This document shows positions 25,695-34,691 of a stretch of DNA of 59,346 nucleotides, piece after piece (position 1 is the stretch's first letter; every line of letters starts with the position of its first letter). The position numbers were made by a program, and so were the translations under genes. Source of the DNA: Acidobacteriota bacterium (GTDB lineage: Bacteria; Acidobacteriota; UBA6911; JACQSX01). A model generated the notes under the pieces. It was not told the origin of the DNA and did not search any database. It worked only from the letters and a program-made list of their open reading frames with translations. Location: assembly GCA_016211105.1 (NCBI GenBank), contig JACQSX010000050.1, positions 1-59,346 of the forward strand, in the 5' to 3' direction.

Positions 25695-26606
25695 TCAATT
25701 TCCGAATGCCTCCGGGTGCAGTTTCCGCGCTACTTCTTCAATGCCCTCCAGGATTCGCTGGCTTGGATGCTGAATCAGATCTGAAACAATGTAGACTCGC
25801 CTTTTCCGGACGGCCGGTATCGCCGTCCAGCGCCGCGACTCCAAAATGTTCTGCAGTCCTTCGGCGTTGTGTTGCACTGTCAGTATATACTCGGGACTTA
25901 GACGGATAATTTGCTCTGGGCTATACCGCATATACCGCTCCTTAAACAGGTCTCGCGTCAGCGAGTCAACTTTGGCAAGCGCCAAAGCCTCATTCTCAAA
26001 AGCGTCGCCCCCAGGCACAATGATAGGATCAATCCAGTTTAGATACAGAACTCGTATGAACGGCTGGGCGGCAAGACGTGTCCGTAACTGTTCGATCCCG
26101 CGACGCATCTGATGAATCACCTGGTCGGCTCGGGATCGCTCGTTGAGAGCGTCGCCCAACAGTCGGAAACTCTGGAGAATTTCTTCAATATGACTGGCGC
26201 TTACGACAAAAACCGGGATGCCCAGCGATTGCAGTTTTTCCACATTCCCCCGGTAGTTGCCGTTCACCGTCGCCACAACCAGATCGGGTTTGAGGCTGAG
26301 AATCACTTCCAGGTTGGGTCGCAACATATCTCCGATTCTAGTCCGCGAGTCACAATCCGGTGGATAAGTATCATAAAGCGTCACTCCAACAACTCGATCC
26401 CATACTCCCAGGGCATACAGCATCTCAGTAACGGAAGGGGCCATGGACACAATGCGGCGCGGGTAAGGCGAAATCGTGATCGGGCGTGAAAGTTGATCCA
26501 TGACCGTTCGGCCCTGTGCGGTACTCTTCGCGCGTTGCTCATGGCAGGCGTACAAAACGAATAGGAAAGTAACACCCAAAAACGCCAGTCTCCAATGCCG
26601 ATGCAT
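25695..26606 (-). CDS. Helical-backbone substrate-binding lipoprotein (BtuF-like)
   Basis: A 303-residue exported lipoprotein: a hydrophobic N-terminus ends in LYAC with Cys21 as the lipidation site. The mature part is a class III periplasmic binding protein (RRIVSMAPSVTEMLYALG; IGDMLRPNLEVILSLKPDLVV; ILESRRWTAIPAVRKRRVYIV), the fold used for cobalamin and iron chelates. No ABC permease or ATPase gene lies beside it, so the ligand cannot be named from context. BtuF-like cobalamin binding is the nearest guess. It is divergent from truA. Confidence 0.85.
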   Translation of the reverse strand: MHRHWRLAFLGVTFLFVLYACHEQRAKSTAQGRTVMDQLSRPITISPYPRRIVSMAPSVTEMLYALGVWDRVVGVTLYDTYPPDCDSRTRIGDMLRPNLEVILSLKPDLVVATVNGNYRGNVEKLQSLGIPVFVVSASHIEEILQSFRLLGDALNERSRADQVIHQMRRGIEQLRTRLAAQPFIRVLYLNWIDPIIVPGGDAFENEALALAKVDSLTRDLFKERYMRYSPEQIIRLSPEYILTVQHNAEGLQNILESRRWTAIPAVRKRRVYIVSDLIQHPSQRILEGIEEVARKLHPEAFGN

Positions 26607-26792
26607 GCAGTCCTATTTTATCTATTGACTCCGGCATGGACCTCTCTGAAAATTCAGCGTCGCGAATTTCTGATACTGTTTGGCAAAGGCGTCTCCCAGC
26701 AGGTTCAGCCAGGATCAAGGTCGGGTTCGCCCTGTTGAGAGGGGCTGCCAGGATTTGATTGCCGTGAGTCTGTATCTCACTCTGCCGAAATT

Positions 26793-27533
26793 GTGATGTC
26801 GCAAAACTACAGAGCCACAATTCAATATGACGGTAGCAGATTTTGTGGATGGCAGAAACAAAAAAGCCATCCCACTGTGCAGGCCGACCTAGAGCGAGCA
26901 ATTCAAAAAATCACGTCAGAGCGAACACTTGTCATTGGTTCTGGCCGCACCGATTCAGGTGTTCACGCCGAAGGCCAAGTAGCCAACTTCGTCCTAGACC
27001 ACACAATCCATCCTTCCAAGCTGTTGCGGGCCGTGAACGCCGTTTTGCCGCACGCTATTCGTGTGGTACACCTTTCCAAAGTTGGCGCCGATTTCCACGC
27101 ACAATTTTCAGCGAAGCAAAAAATTTATTGGTATCGCCTCTGGAACGCCCCGGTGATGCATCCGTTCTGGCGCAATTTCGCACTGCACGTCCCACAGAAA
27201 CTCGATTTGGACGCAATGCACCGGGCAGCGCATCATCTTGTGGGAGATCATAACTTTCGGGCGTTTGCCGCGGCTAGCACCACCGCAACAACCCTTGAGA
27301 GGAAGATTGCGTTTTCCAGGTTTACTCGAAGTGGAGCGCTTACCGTATACCAGGTAGCCGCCGACGGCTTTTTACATCATATGGTACGCAATATTGTGGG
27401 AACGCTACTTTTAATAGGCAAAGGGAAATTAGCCGCGGCGGCAATGCGGCAGATTCTACAATCACGAGATCGACAACAGGCGGGTCCGAGGGCTCCGGCG
27501 CACGGCTTGACGCTCAAGCGGGTCATTTATTAA
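26793..27533 (+). CDS. truA: tRNA pseudouridine(38-40) synthase TruA
   Basis: A 246-residue enzyme isomerising uridines 38-40 in the anticodon arm of many tRNAs. The catalytic Asp53 lies in GSGRTDSGVHA; the N-terminal YDGSRFCGWQ, the central ARFSAK-type segment (FHAQFSAKQKIYWY) and FLHHMVRNIVGTLL are as in the family. ATG at 26793 places the beta strand MSQNYRATIQYDG at the very start as expected. Intergenic DNA of 186 bases separates it from the divergent lipoprotein gene. Confidence 0.95.
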   Translation: MMSQNYRATIQYDGSRFCGWQKQKSHPTVQADLERAIQKITSERTLVIGSGRTDSGVHAEGQVANFVLDHTIHPSKLLRAVNAVLPHAIRVVHLSKVGADFHAQFSAKQKIYWYRLWNAPVMHPFWRNFALHVPQKLDLDAMHRAAHHLVGDHNFRAFAAASTTATTLERKIAFSRFTRSGALTVYQVAADGFLHHMVRNIVGTLLLIGKGKLAAAAMRQILQSRDRQQAGPRAPAHGLTLKRVIY

Positions 27534-27600
27534 GTACGGGATCCTTGCCCCAGGGGTGAGACTTGTCAGACTGATGGCTATTTAACATCCCCGGAGGGTT

Positions 27601-28425
27601 GTGCTAGCATTTATCACTGTCCGCCACACCGCTAATGGGTTTTGGTCAATGCTCAATTTAAAAGGACTTGTGAGAGACGGGTCGCGCGAAGCGCACCTGC
27701 TTTCCCAAGTCGATCCACAACGTCTCCCACGTCACATTGCTGTTATTATGGATGGCAATGGCCGCTGGGCAAGTCAGCGTCATCTTCCCAGAGTCTCCGG
27801 ACATCGTGCTGGAATCGACTCTGTCCGCGAGATCGTGGAGATATCTGCCCGACTGGGCATTGAAGTGTTGACCCTATACGCGTTTTCTACCGAGAACTGG
27901 AAACGCCCAAGGACCGAGGTCAACACCCTGATGTCGCTGCTGAAAGAGTACTTGCAACGCGAAGTAGCCAGGCTGAACGAAAACAATATCGCTTTGCTCA
28001 GCATGGGACGCATTGAGGAATTAGCTTCCTCGGTGCGGCAGGAACTGGACGCAGCCTGTCACCGCACGGCAAGCAATACGGGGATGAAATTAATTATCGC
28101 CTTGAATTACAGCGGACGCGCCGAATTAGTGGACGCATTCCGGGACGTATTGCAGTCTCATCCTAACCTTCAACCGTCAAGCATTACCGAGCAGCTCATC
28201 GAACAGCATCTTTACACCCGTGGGTTGCCCGATCCGGATTTACTTATTCGCACAAGCGGTGAAATGCGAATCAGCAATTTTCTCCTCTGGCAGATCGCTT
28301 ATGCGGAGATTTACGTTACGGAGACTCTCTGGCCCGATTTTCGCCGCGAGCATTTACTGGAGGCGATCCTCGATTTCCAGAAGCGTGAACGTCGCTTCGG
28401 TGCAATTATCGTCAACCAAACTTGA
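27601..28425 (+). CDS. uppS: Undecaprenyl diphosphate synthase (isoprenyl transferase)
   Basis: A 274-residue cis-prenyltransferase that builds the C55 carrier lipid for peptidoglycan and other envelope polymers. IMDGNGRWA carries the catalytic Asp51, followed by GHRAGIDSVREIV, LTLYAFSTENW and, near the end, RTSGEMRISNFLLWQ and the final acidic DIYVT-like segment (AEIYVTETLWPDF). GTG at 27601 has GGAGG immediately upstream; an ATG at 27649 would remove 16 residues lacking family conservation. The TGA overlaps the cdsA ATG (TGATG). Confidence 0.96.
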   Translation: MLAFITVRHTANGFWSMLNLKGLVRDGSREAHLLSQVDPQRLPRHIAVIMDGNGRWASQRHLPRVSGHRAGIDSVREIVEISARLGIEVLTLYAFSTENWKRPRTEVNTLMSLLKEYLQREVARLNENNIALLSMGRIEELASSVRQELDAACHRTASNTGMKLIIALNYSGRAELVDAFRDVLQSHPNLQPSSITEQLIEQHLYTRGLPDPDLLIRTSGEMRISNFLLWQIAYAEIYVTETLWPDFRREHLLEAILDFQKRERRFGAIIVNQT

Positions 28426-29219
28426 TGTTGGCGCGAACGATCGTCTCGCTCATCCTCGCTCCTGTCGCTCTTGCTGTCTTATTTTTGGCTCCTCCGCTGC
28501 TGTTCACTTTGGCAGTACTGTTAGTGGCCCAATTCAGTTTTATTGAATACCTCCAGCTCGTTCCCATACTTGGAGATCGAAAGCGGCAATTTTGGTTAAC
28601 GACGCTCTCCGGTGTGGTTGTCCTTGCTTTCGCTTTTGCCAGTCAGTCGACGTCAACGATTTGCTTGGTTTTACTTGCGGTACTCCTGGGAGTGATCATT
28701 CAAGCCTTGTGGAGCGTTACGCACATGGACCAGGTACTTCCGGCAATCGCAACCTCCATCTTTGGATTGATGTATATTCCCATGTCTCTCGGATTGATGA
28801 TCCTCCTTCGATCCCATCGGGGAGATTCGGGTCGCCGCTGGATCTTATTCCTGTTGCTCGTTACTTGGGCAAGTGATATCGGCGCATACCTGGTGGGCCG
28901 CTCCCTCGGCCGACATAAACTGTCGCCCTCCATCAGTCCCGGAAAAACCATTGAAGGTTCTCTTGCCGGACTGGCTTCCGCGCTACTTGTGGGACTGGCT
29001 TTTTTTCGCTCTGCGGGAAACTGGCATTGGCTTGCCATGGCGGTGATTTTAAATGTGGTCGGGCAGTGCGGGGACCTCTTCGAATCCACCTTAAAACGGG
29101 CTGCCGGAGTAAAGGACTCATCGGATCGAATTCCGGGGCACGGCGGGTTCTTGGATCGCGTTGATAGTTTGTTGTTTTGCTGTCCTGTTTTGTATGTAAT
29201 GGAAGGGTGGCGATGGTGA
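28425..29219 (+). CDS. cdsA: Phosphatidate cytidylyltransferase
   Basis: A polytopic membrane enzyme of 264 residues making CDP-diacylglycerol from phosphatidate and CTP, the branch point of phospholipid synthesis. About seven hydrophobic stretches precede the signature region: ASDIGAYLVGRSLGRHKLSP, then ISPGKTIEGSLAG and finally KRAAGVKDSSDRIPGHGGFL with LDRVDSL. Translation is coupled both ways: its ATG overlaps the uppS stop, and its end overlaps the dxr start (ATGGTGA). The uppS-cdsA-dxr-rseP order is a classic conserved cluster. Confidence 0.95.
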   Translation: MLARTIVSLILAPVALAVLFLAPPLLFTLAVLLVAQFSFIEYLQLVPILGDRKRQFWLTTLSGVVVLAFAFASQSTSTICLVLLAVLLGVIIQALWSVTHMDQVLPAIATSIFGLMYIPMSLGLMILLRSHRGDSGRRWILFLLLVTWASDIGAYLVGRSLGRHKLSPSISPGKTIEGSLAGLASALLVGLAFFRSAGNWHWLAMAVILNVVGQCGDLFESTLKRAAGVKDSSDRIPGHGGFLDRVDSLLFCCPVLYVMEGWRW

Positions 29220-30394
29220 CAAGAAACCTTACGTTACTGGGCTCAACCGGATCGATCGGAAGAAGCGTGCTGGATGTCATTCGCTTTTTCCCAGATAGGT
29301 TCCGGGTATCGGCTCTAGCAGCAGGCAGAAATATCGACTTGCTCTGCGATCAAATCAGGCAGTTTCATCCGCGAGTAGTAACTGTTGCCGACGCCCGGTG
29401 TGCGGATCGGCTTCGAAATCAGCTCGGCGAGCTGCATGTTGATACCCCGGAGATCTTTTATGGCACCGAAGGCGCCATCCTGGTGGCAACGCTGCCGGAC
29501 GTGCAAATGGTCCTGGGCGCGATATCCGGGGCGGCTGGACTTGTGCCGAGCTATGAGGCGGTGAGAGCCGGCAAGATGCTTGCGTTGGCTAACAAAGAAA
29601 CGTTGGTGATGGCGGGGGACCTAATGATGTCTCTGGCAGTAAGAAGCGGGAGCGCGATCCTGCCGGTAGACAGCGAACATAACGCGCTTCACCAGTGTTT
29701 GCAGGGAATCAAGCCCGAACATATCTCTACTCTCATATTAACTGCCAGTGGAGGACCGTTTCTAAACCTTCCCCCGGAAAGAATAGCCACGGCAACGGTA
29801 CAAGATGCTTTGCAGCATCCCACATGGCGCATGGGGAAAAAAATCACGATCGATTCAGCCACCTTGATGAACAAAGGGCTGGAGATTATCGAGGCACATC
29901 ACTTGTTTGCCATGCCTCCGGAAAAAATCGAAGTGCTGATCCATCCTCAATCCGTGGTGCATTCCATGGTGCGCACGCTGGATGGTTCTCTGATCGCGCA
30001 AATGGGAATTACCGACATGCGCTTGCCCATCCTTTATGCGCTCACATATCCCGAACGGTTGTCCTCGCCGCTGCCTGCGCTGGATTTAACTGCCTGCGGA
30101 CCATTGCACTTTCAGCAGCCAGAAATGTCGCGCTTTCCTTGTCTCAAGCTTGCCTATGATGCCCTGCGCTCCGGCAGAAGCATGCCCGTGGTTCTGAATG
30201 CCGCCAATGAAGTCGCCGTTTCACACTTCCTGCAGGAACAGATTCCTTTTGGCGCGATTCCCACAATCATTGAACGCGCTATAAGCGAGCATTCACCCGT
30301 CCCGCTGGAGGACTTGGACCAGATTCTGGACATCGACGCGGAGACTCGTGTCAGAGCTCGGCTTATAATCGAAAAAAACATCAGAACCGTCTGA
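29213..30394 (+). CDS. dxr: 1-deoxy-D-xylulose 5-phosphate reductoisomerase
   Basis: A 393-residue NADPH enzyme of the MEP pathway that makes 2-C-methylerythritol 4-phosphate for isoprenoids. It shows the nucleotide-binding LLGSTGSIGRS near the N-terminus, NKETLVMAG, the metal and substrate residues in PVDSEHNALHQCL, and KKITIDSATLMNKGLE. ATG at 29213 starts right at the Rossmann strand; the in-frame upstream start at 29177 lies deep inside cdsA. It supplies the isoprenoid units that UppS, two genes upstream, polymerises. Confidence 0.96.
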   Translation: MVTRNLTLLGSTGSIGRSVLDVIRFFPDRFRVSALAAGRNIDLLCDQIRQFHPRVVTVADARCADRLRNQLGELHVDTPEIFYGTEGAILVATLPDVQMVLGAISGAAGLVPSYEAVRAGKMLALANKETLVMAGDLMMSLAVRSGSAILPVDSEHNALHQCLQGIKPEHISTLILTASGGPFLNLPPERIATATVQDALQHPTWRMGKKITIDSATLMNKGLEIIEAHHLFAMPPEKIEVLIHPQSVVHSMVRTLDGSLIAQMGITDMRLPILYALTYPERLSSPLPALDLTACGPLHFQQPEMSRFPCLKLAYDALRSGRSMPVVLNAANEVAVSHFLQEQIPFGAIPTIIERAISEHSPVPLEDLDQILDIDAETRVRARLIIEKNIRTV

Positions 30395-30516
30395 CGCTGA
30401 CTCACCCCCTGCCAGTCGGACATGTGGCTCGAGAGCCGATCCAGGCGCCTTAACCTTAACGTTGGGCTGCACTCACCGGTTTCCCTCGGGCTTAGGCCTG
30501 GGTTATAATTATTTCA

Positions 30517-30557
30517 GGGAAGATTAAAGGGAAGAATTGAAGGGAAACATTCAAGGG
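30517..30557 (+). repeat. Three purine-rich 12-13 bp repeats upstream of rseP
   Basis: GGGAAGATTAAA (30517-30528), GGGAAGAATTGAA (30529-30541) and GGGAAACATTCAA (30542-30554) lie head to tail and end in GGG. TATAAT-like elements occur on both sides (30504-30509 and 30563-30568). The array could be a regulator-binding site or simply a local duplication. Confidence 0.5.
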
Positions 30558-30598
30558 TTGCCTATAATTTTTTCCAAATTTGTGGCTGGAGAATTGGT

Positions 30599-31933
30599 TT
30601 GTCAAACATGTTGCATTTGATTGGAACGAACGTAGTGGCTTTGATTTTTGTACTCGGGGTGATGATCTTGGTACACGAGCTTGGCCATTACATTGTGGCG
30701 AAACTGTTGAAAATCCGCGTGGAGATTTTTTCGCTGGGCTTTGGCCCCCGTCTGTTCGGCTTTCGCAAGGGTGACACTGACTACCGGGTTAGCGCACTTC
30801 CCTTCGGCGGTTATGTGAAAATGGCCGGAGAAAATCCAGACGAAGAACTGACCGGCTCGGGGGATGAGTTCCTCTCGCGGCCCAAATCGCACCGTCTGGC
30901 CGTGGCAGCCGCGGGCCCACTGATGAATATTCTTCTCGCACTGGTTTTGGTGACTGCCAATTTCATGGTGGGAGTGGAGCTTCCTGCATATTTGCACGAA
31001 GCTCCGGTGATTGGTTCCATTAGCCCACAATCCCCGGCACAACGGGCCAATTTACAAATTGGGGACAGAATTCTTTCTGTGGGCGGAACCAAGACTGCCA
31101 CTTGGCAGGACGTGGAGATCGCCATAGGAACCTCCCCGCGCAAACCCCTGGCAATCAGCGTGGAACGGATCGGTCAGACCTTAACCGTAACAGTCACGCC
31201 AGAGGCCGTGTCAAATACGGAAATAGGAGCTGCAGGCATCGCTCCTCACATCGCGTCCATCGTAGCCTCGGTCGAGCCTAACAGTCCAGCAGAGAAGGCA
31301 GGTTTAAAACCGGGCGACGTGGTAATCAAAGTCAAGTCAGCCACTATGGAAGCTTTCAGTTTTCCCACTGCGGCCGAACTGATTGCTGGGAACGAAGGCA
31401 AGCCACTGGAGTTTACGATTCGGCGGGGTCAGCAAATTCTTGTCCACACCATCATACCCGTCAAAATAAGGGGCGACGTACGCATTGGTTATGTGCGAGA
31501 GAATCTCCCGTACGTGACGGAAAAATTTGGCTTCGTAGGAGCCATCCAGGAAGCGCTGGCGCGCAACTACAAGCTTACCCTATTGACCTTCGACGTCGTG
31601 GGAAAGATCGTCACCGGGCAGGCGAGCATTCGCGCGATGTCTGGACCGATCGAAATCGCGAAGTATTCCGGCGCTGCCGCTCGCGCTGGCGTTGGTCCAC
31701 TGCTGAGCTTTATGGGTCTGATCTCCCTGCAGCTAGGAATCTTCAACATGTTTCCCATTCCGATCCTGGATGGTGGAGTGATTTTTTTGATACTGATAGA
31801 AGGCTTGCTGCGTCGAGATTTGAGCTTACGTGTAAAGGAACGAATTTTTCAGATCGGATTTATCTTCTTGATTCTCTTAATGGGAATCGTGATCTTCAAT
31901 GACCTCAATAAAAGCCTGCCAATCTTTCGATAG
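30599..31933 (+). CDS. rseP: Site-2 zinc metalloprotease RseP
   Basis: A 444-residue intramembrane protease that cuts anti-sigma factors and signal-peptide remnants. HELGH (26-30) lies in the first membrane helix and the third zinc ligand is in PILDGG (Asp391) near the end. Two PDZ domains lie between (about 115-200 and 210-295), as in E. coli RseP, followed by three C-terminal hydrophobic stretches. TTG at 30599 has GGAG at 9 bases; ATG at 30608 is an alternative. It closes the uppS-cdsA-dxr cluster after a 204-bp gap with its own repeats and TATAAT motifs. It could act on the anti-sigma factor encoded at 49092-49625. Confidence 0.95.
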   Translation: MSNMLHLIGTNVVALIFVLGVMILVHELGHYIVAKLLKIRVEIFSLGFGPRLFGFRKGDTDYRVSALPFGGYVKMAGENPDEELTGSGDEFLSRPKSHRLAVAAAGPLMNILLALVLVTANFMVGVELPAYLHEAPVIGSISPQSPAQRANLQIGDRILSVGGTKTATWQDVEIAIGTSPRKPLAISVERIGQTLTVTVTPEAVSNTEIGAAGIAPHIASIVASVEPNSPAEKAGLKPGDVVIKVKSATMEAFSFPTAAELIAGNEGKPLEFTIRRGQQILVHTIIPVKIRGDVRIGYVRENLPYVTEKFGFVGAIQEALARNYKLTLLTFDVVGKIVTGQASIRAMSGPIEIAKYSGAAARAGVGPLLSFMGLISLQLGIFNMFPIPILDGGVIFLILIEGLLRRDLSLRVKERIFQIGFIFLILLMGIVIFNDLNKSLPIFR

Positions 31934-32035
31934 AAGGGATGGCGAAGAATACCGAGTGAAGAAGTAACCAGTTTTCCAATCTCCACCTTTCATTCCTCGT
32001 TCTTTGCCCCTACCACTTATTTGAAATAGCGTGAC

Positions 32036-33202
32036 TTACCAACCTCCCATGTTCTTGAATTTCTCTTTTAGCGTACTGCTGATCAAGCTGAGAATAGAAA
32101 GCACACTTTCTTCAAAATTCACATTCTCGATGATTGGAATGCGGTAACGCTCCGCCACCTCGATGATGTAATCTTGGATTTCCAGAATTGCGTCAAAATT
32201 GGCGAGGTACCGGTCTGCCTCACGATTCTGCGCATCTGCTTGCCTCTGCAAAAACCGTTCCCGATACTTCGCTCGATTCAACGTGGTTATAATCACTGGC
32301 ACAATATAAGCGCGATCCGCGTAGATCTCGTAGTCAATCAGGCCGGGGACCAAGTGCACACCATCAATCACCAGACTGATATTCTCTTCTACCGACCGCA
32401 TGATCATCGCCTTCACGCCGGCACACACTTTGGACGCCTGCTCCTCAAAGGCTTCAATGACGCGAGACTTGGAGGGGTGCAGGAACTTTTGATCCTTCCA
32501 TGCTTCATACGAGGAATGGTGAATCGATGGAAGCAGCTCGGCGCTAAACATCATGCGCATGATCTGCCGCACCGTATCGGTACTGAGAATCTTCCTGATC
32601 GCCAATCGGTGAGCTACTTCCGTCGCCAGTGACGATTTCCCCGTCCCGGTGGCGCCGCCAAAACAAACAATGATCGGCTTGTCAGGCGCCCGGAATTTGC
32701 GCCACAGCAAGTAACGTTCTGCGTACTGACTTCCTTGAGTTTTCGAGATAGTCTGATAAATAAGCTCGCGCAACTCTTGTCTGGTAATCGACACTCGATT
32801 CGCCCTCAGCAGGCGTGTCTCAATATCCCGCGCGACCTCGTAAGCGATGGACGGTTCCAGTCCAGAGGCCTGCAGCGATTGAGAGAGAATACCCTTGGAC
32901 AACGGCGACTCGGTACGGCTATCTACCACCCGGATGGTTTGGTCGTGGCCAAAAACAGGTTTCACATCGGTAAGAGGCACATCACCCAGGCGATTGCGCA
33001 CCGTCTGCTCAATCAACTGAGAAAGCTTTCCCTTTTCGATTTCTCCGCGAGGTTCTATTTGCTTGCGCACGAGTGAAGCTATTTCGTAAGCTTCCTTAAA
33101 CTTGAGACCCCTCTTTACCAGAGAATGGGTAACCATACCACGCAAGAACGGGATTCGCTGCTCCCCATCCACCACATAGATATCGTGATTCTTACGCATC
33201 AA
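32036..33202 (-). CDS. 2-phosphoglycerate kinase-like protein with two ATP-cone domains
   Basis: A 388-residue protein. Residues 8-70 (RIPFLRGMVTHSLVKRGLKF) and 88-152 (ESPLSKGILSQSLQASGLEP) are two ATP-cone-like nucleotide-sensing domains. They are followed by a P-loop kinase with FGGATGTGKSSLA (181 onward), DGVHLVPGL and a C-terminal helical part. This layout matches 2-phosphoglycerate kinase (COG2074), known from methanogens where it makes 2,3-bisphosphoglycerate. In bacteria the substrate is uncertain. It is isolated between rseP and the anti-sigma pair, and no cyclic 2,3-bisphosphoglycerate synthetase is visible in the window. The family call is fair; the reaction in this organism is not established. 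Confidence 0.75.
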   Translation of the reverse strand: MMRKNHDIYVVDGEQRIPFLRGMVTHSLVKRGLKFKEAYEIASLVRKQIEPRGEIEKGKLSQLIEQTVRNRLGDVPLTDVKPVFGHDQTIRVVDSRTESPLSKGILSQSLQASGLEPSIAYEVARDIETRLLRANRVSITRQELRELIYQTISKTQGSQYAERYLLWRKFRAPDKPIIVCFGGATGTGKSSLATEVAHRLAIRKILSTDTVRQIMRMMFSAELLPSIHHSSYEAWKDQKFLHPSKSRVIEAFEEQASKVCAGVKAMIMRSVEENISLVIDGVHLVPGLIDYEIYADRAYIVPVIITTLNRAKYRERFLQRQADAQNREADRYLANFDAILEIQDYIIEVAERYRIPIIENVNFEESVLSILSLISSTLKEKFKNMGGW

Positions 33203-33479
33203 CTACATTTTACCGGATTTCAGTGTGTCGCCCGGGGATTTTGCAGGGAACGCGCTTCTTCCTGCATGTCTTCAGACGAATGGACGCATCATGCGAGAAA
33301 GTTATTCAGCGAAGGCGGTTTGACTTATCTATTCTTGCTCAAGAGGCGGCAATCGCGCGCTTTCGGCCGTCATAGCTGGAACGCGGGTTGCTTCATCGTA
33401 TAGCGACAACGACACCCGCTCCCGCCGCTATGGTTGCCGGTGCGGCGCCGCGGTGTGGCAGGCCCGATGTTGCTCCCTG

Positions 33480-33821
33480 TCATCTTCGAAAAGCCTGCAG
33501 AGCCTGGCTCTCGTTCTCATAACATTCAAAAACGGTCAATAGTTTGGTAATCGCTAACAGCTCGTGCAATTTCTTGGTCAAGTTCAACAATTTCAACTGT
33601 CCGCCATTGTTGGTTACACTGGTATACGCGCTGACAAGCTCGCCTATACCAGAACTATCCATGTGGCTGACGCTCCCCAAATTCAGGAGAATATTCTTAT
33701 GACCTGATTTGACCAGTTCTCGAATTCTGTTGCGTAATTCCACACTACTTTCACCGAGTGTGATCTTGCCACTAAGGTCGAGAATGGTCACACTATCGGC
33801 GGTTCTAGTTCCAATACTCAT
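33480..33821 (-). CDS. STAS-domain anti-sigma factor antagonist
   Basis: A 113-residue SpoIIAA/RsbV-type protein. The fold starts with a beta strand (SVTILDLSGKITLGE) and the phosphorylation site is the Ser in HMDSSGIGELVSAY. When unphosphorylated such proteins bind the partner kinase and free a sigma factor. It is encoded 13 bases after an HATPase anti-sigma kinase, so the pair is a partner-switch module. No sigma factor gene adjoins it; the target may be elsewhere. Downstream, 33203-33479 holds no gene that I can support. Confidence 0.9.
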   Translation of the reverse strand: MSIGTRTADSVTILDLSGKITLGESSVELRNRIRELVKSGHKNILLNLGSVSHMDSSGIGELVSAYTSVTNNGGQLKLLNLTKKLHELLAITKLLTVFECYENESQALQAFRR

Positions 33822-33834
33822 TTTTGCCCTCCTT

Positions 33835-34266
33835 CTACGGGGAATAGATTCTCTTCTTCAGCATCCTCAGTCGAGTGCCACCGGCCGGACTGGGAAGAAA
33901 ATCCACCTCATCCATGAAAGATTTTACAAAGAAAATCCCCCGGCCGGATGGTTTCATTAGGTTCTCAAGCGCCAGCGGGTCAGGGATCGTAGCTGGGTTA
34001 AATCCTTCCCCTTCATCATCAACGCTAATCACTAGCCGATCTGCATAGATCTCAAATTCCACATTAACTTTCTTCGACTCGTCCAGCTTGTTACCGTGGC
34101 AAACGGCGTTAATCACTGACTCACGAATCGATATGCCAATCTGGTGCGCCGTATTCTCGTCAAACTCCATCATACGCGTTATGTTCTCCGCGAGTGCCTG
34201 CAACAAATCGACATGGCCTAAACTACTTCCAACGGTGATCTTGACCACCTCAGCGTACAAACTCAT
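33835..34266 (-). CDS. Anti-sigma regulatory factor, HATPase (RsbW/SpoIIAB-like)
   Basis: About 143 residues of a GHKL ATPase: the N box lies in SIRESVINAVCHGNKL, the G1 box in VDDEGEGFNP and the G2 region in PSGRGIFFVKSFMDEV. These serine kinases bind a sigma factor and phosphorylate the STAS antagonist encoded next. ATG at 34266 was preferred; a TTG four codons upstream is possible. It is followed after 13 bases by the antagonist gene on the same strand. Confidence 0.9.
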   Translation of the reverse strand: MSLYAEVVKITVGSSLGHVDLLQALAENITRMMEFDENTAHQIGISIRESVINAVCHGNKLDESKKVNVEFEIYADRLVISVDDEGEGFNPATIPDPLALENLMKPSGRGIFFVKSFMDEVDFLPSPAGGTRLRMLKKRIYSP

Positions 34267-34278
34267 AAAAGCTGGCAA

Positions 34279-34691
34279 TCATATATTACCGCAAAAGTTT
34301 TGCAACTATACCGAGAGGGGCAGGATCTGTCAATTACGAGCCGCGAAACCGCGCCTGGAGGAGGGGGGGATGGAACCCGGCACCGGAAGGAGGAGCACTC
34401 CGTCTTTAAGCCGATGGGTCACTGATGGAATCTTAAGAAAACCCCAATCCGAAATCGCCAATCGTCGGGCTTCTCTAGAACGGACAACCAAAATCGTCAT
34501 GCTACAATGACGGAGGCGTTCAGACGGTGCTGGATGACCTGATGAAAATTTGTTCTCGTTACGTTTGTACTGAAAAAGATTCAACGGGTGAAAAACCGGA
34601 TTGGGCAAGCACGGGTGCTTCTGCTCTCGGTCATGGTCCGGGATATCACGGGTAGACGCTTCACCTAGTTATAGTTAGCTAGATTACGGGT
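34279..34691. other. Intergenic region between the anti-sigma pair and tamB
   Basis: No gene here is convincing. An open frame from an ATG at 34370 behind GGAGGAGGGGGG would give about 46 residues but has no recognisable family and skewed composition. A possible promoter for the tamB operon is CGGACA (34481-34486) with TACAAT (34503-34508) and a 16-base spacer. Confidence 0.4.
34481..34508 (+). promoter_or_regulatory. Possible promoter of the tamB-bamA-surA operon
   Basis: CGGACA (34481-34486) and TACAAT (34503-34508) are spaced by 16 bases, each with partial matches to the sigma70 consensus. Transcription would begin about 175 bases before the tamB start. No alternative closer to the gene is better. 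Confidence 0.35.
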
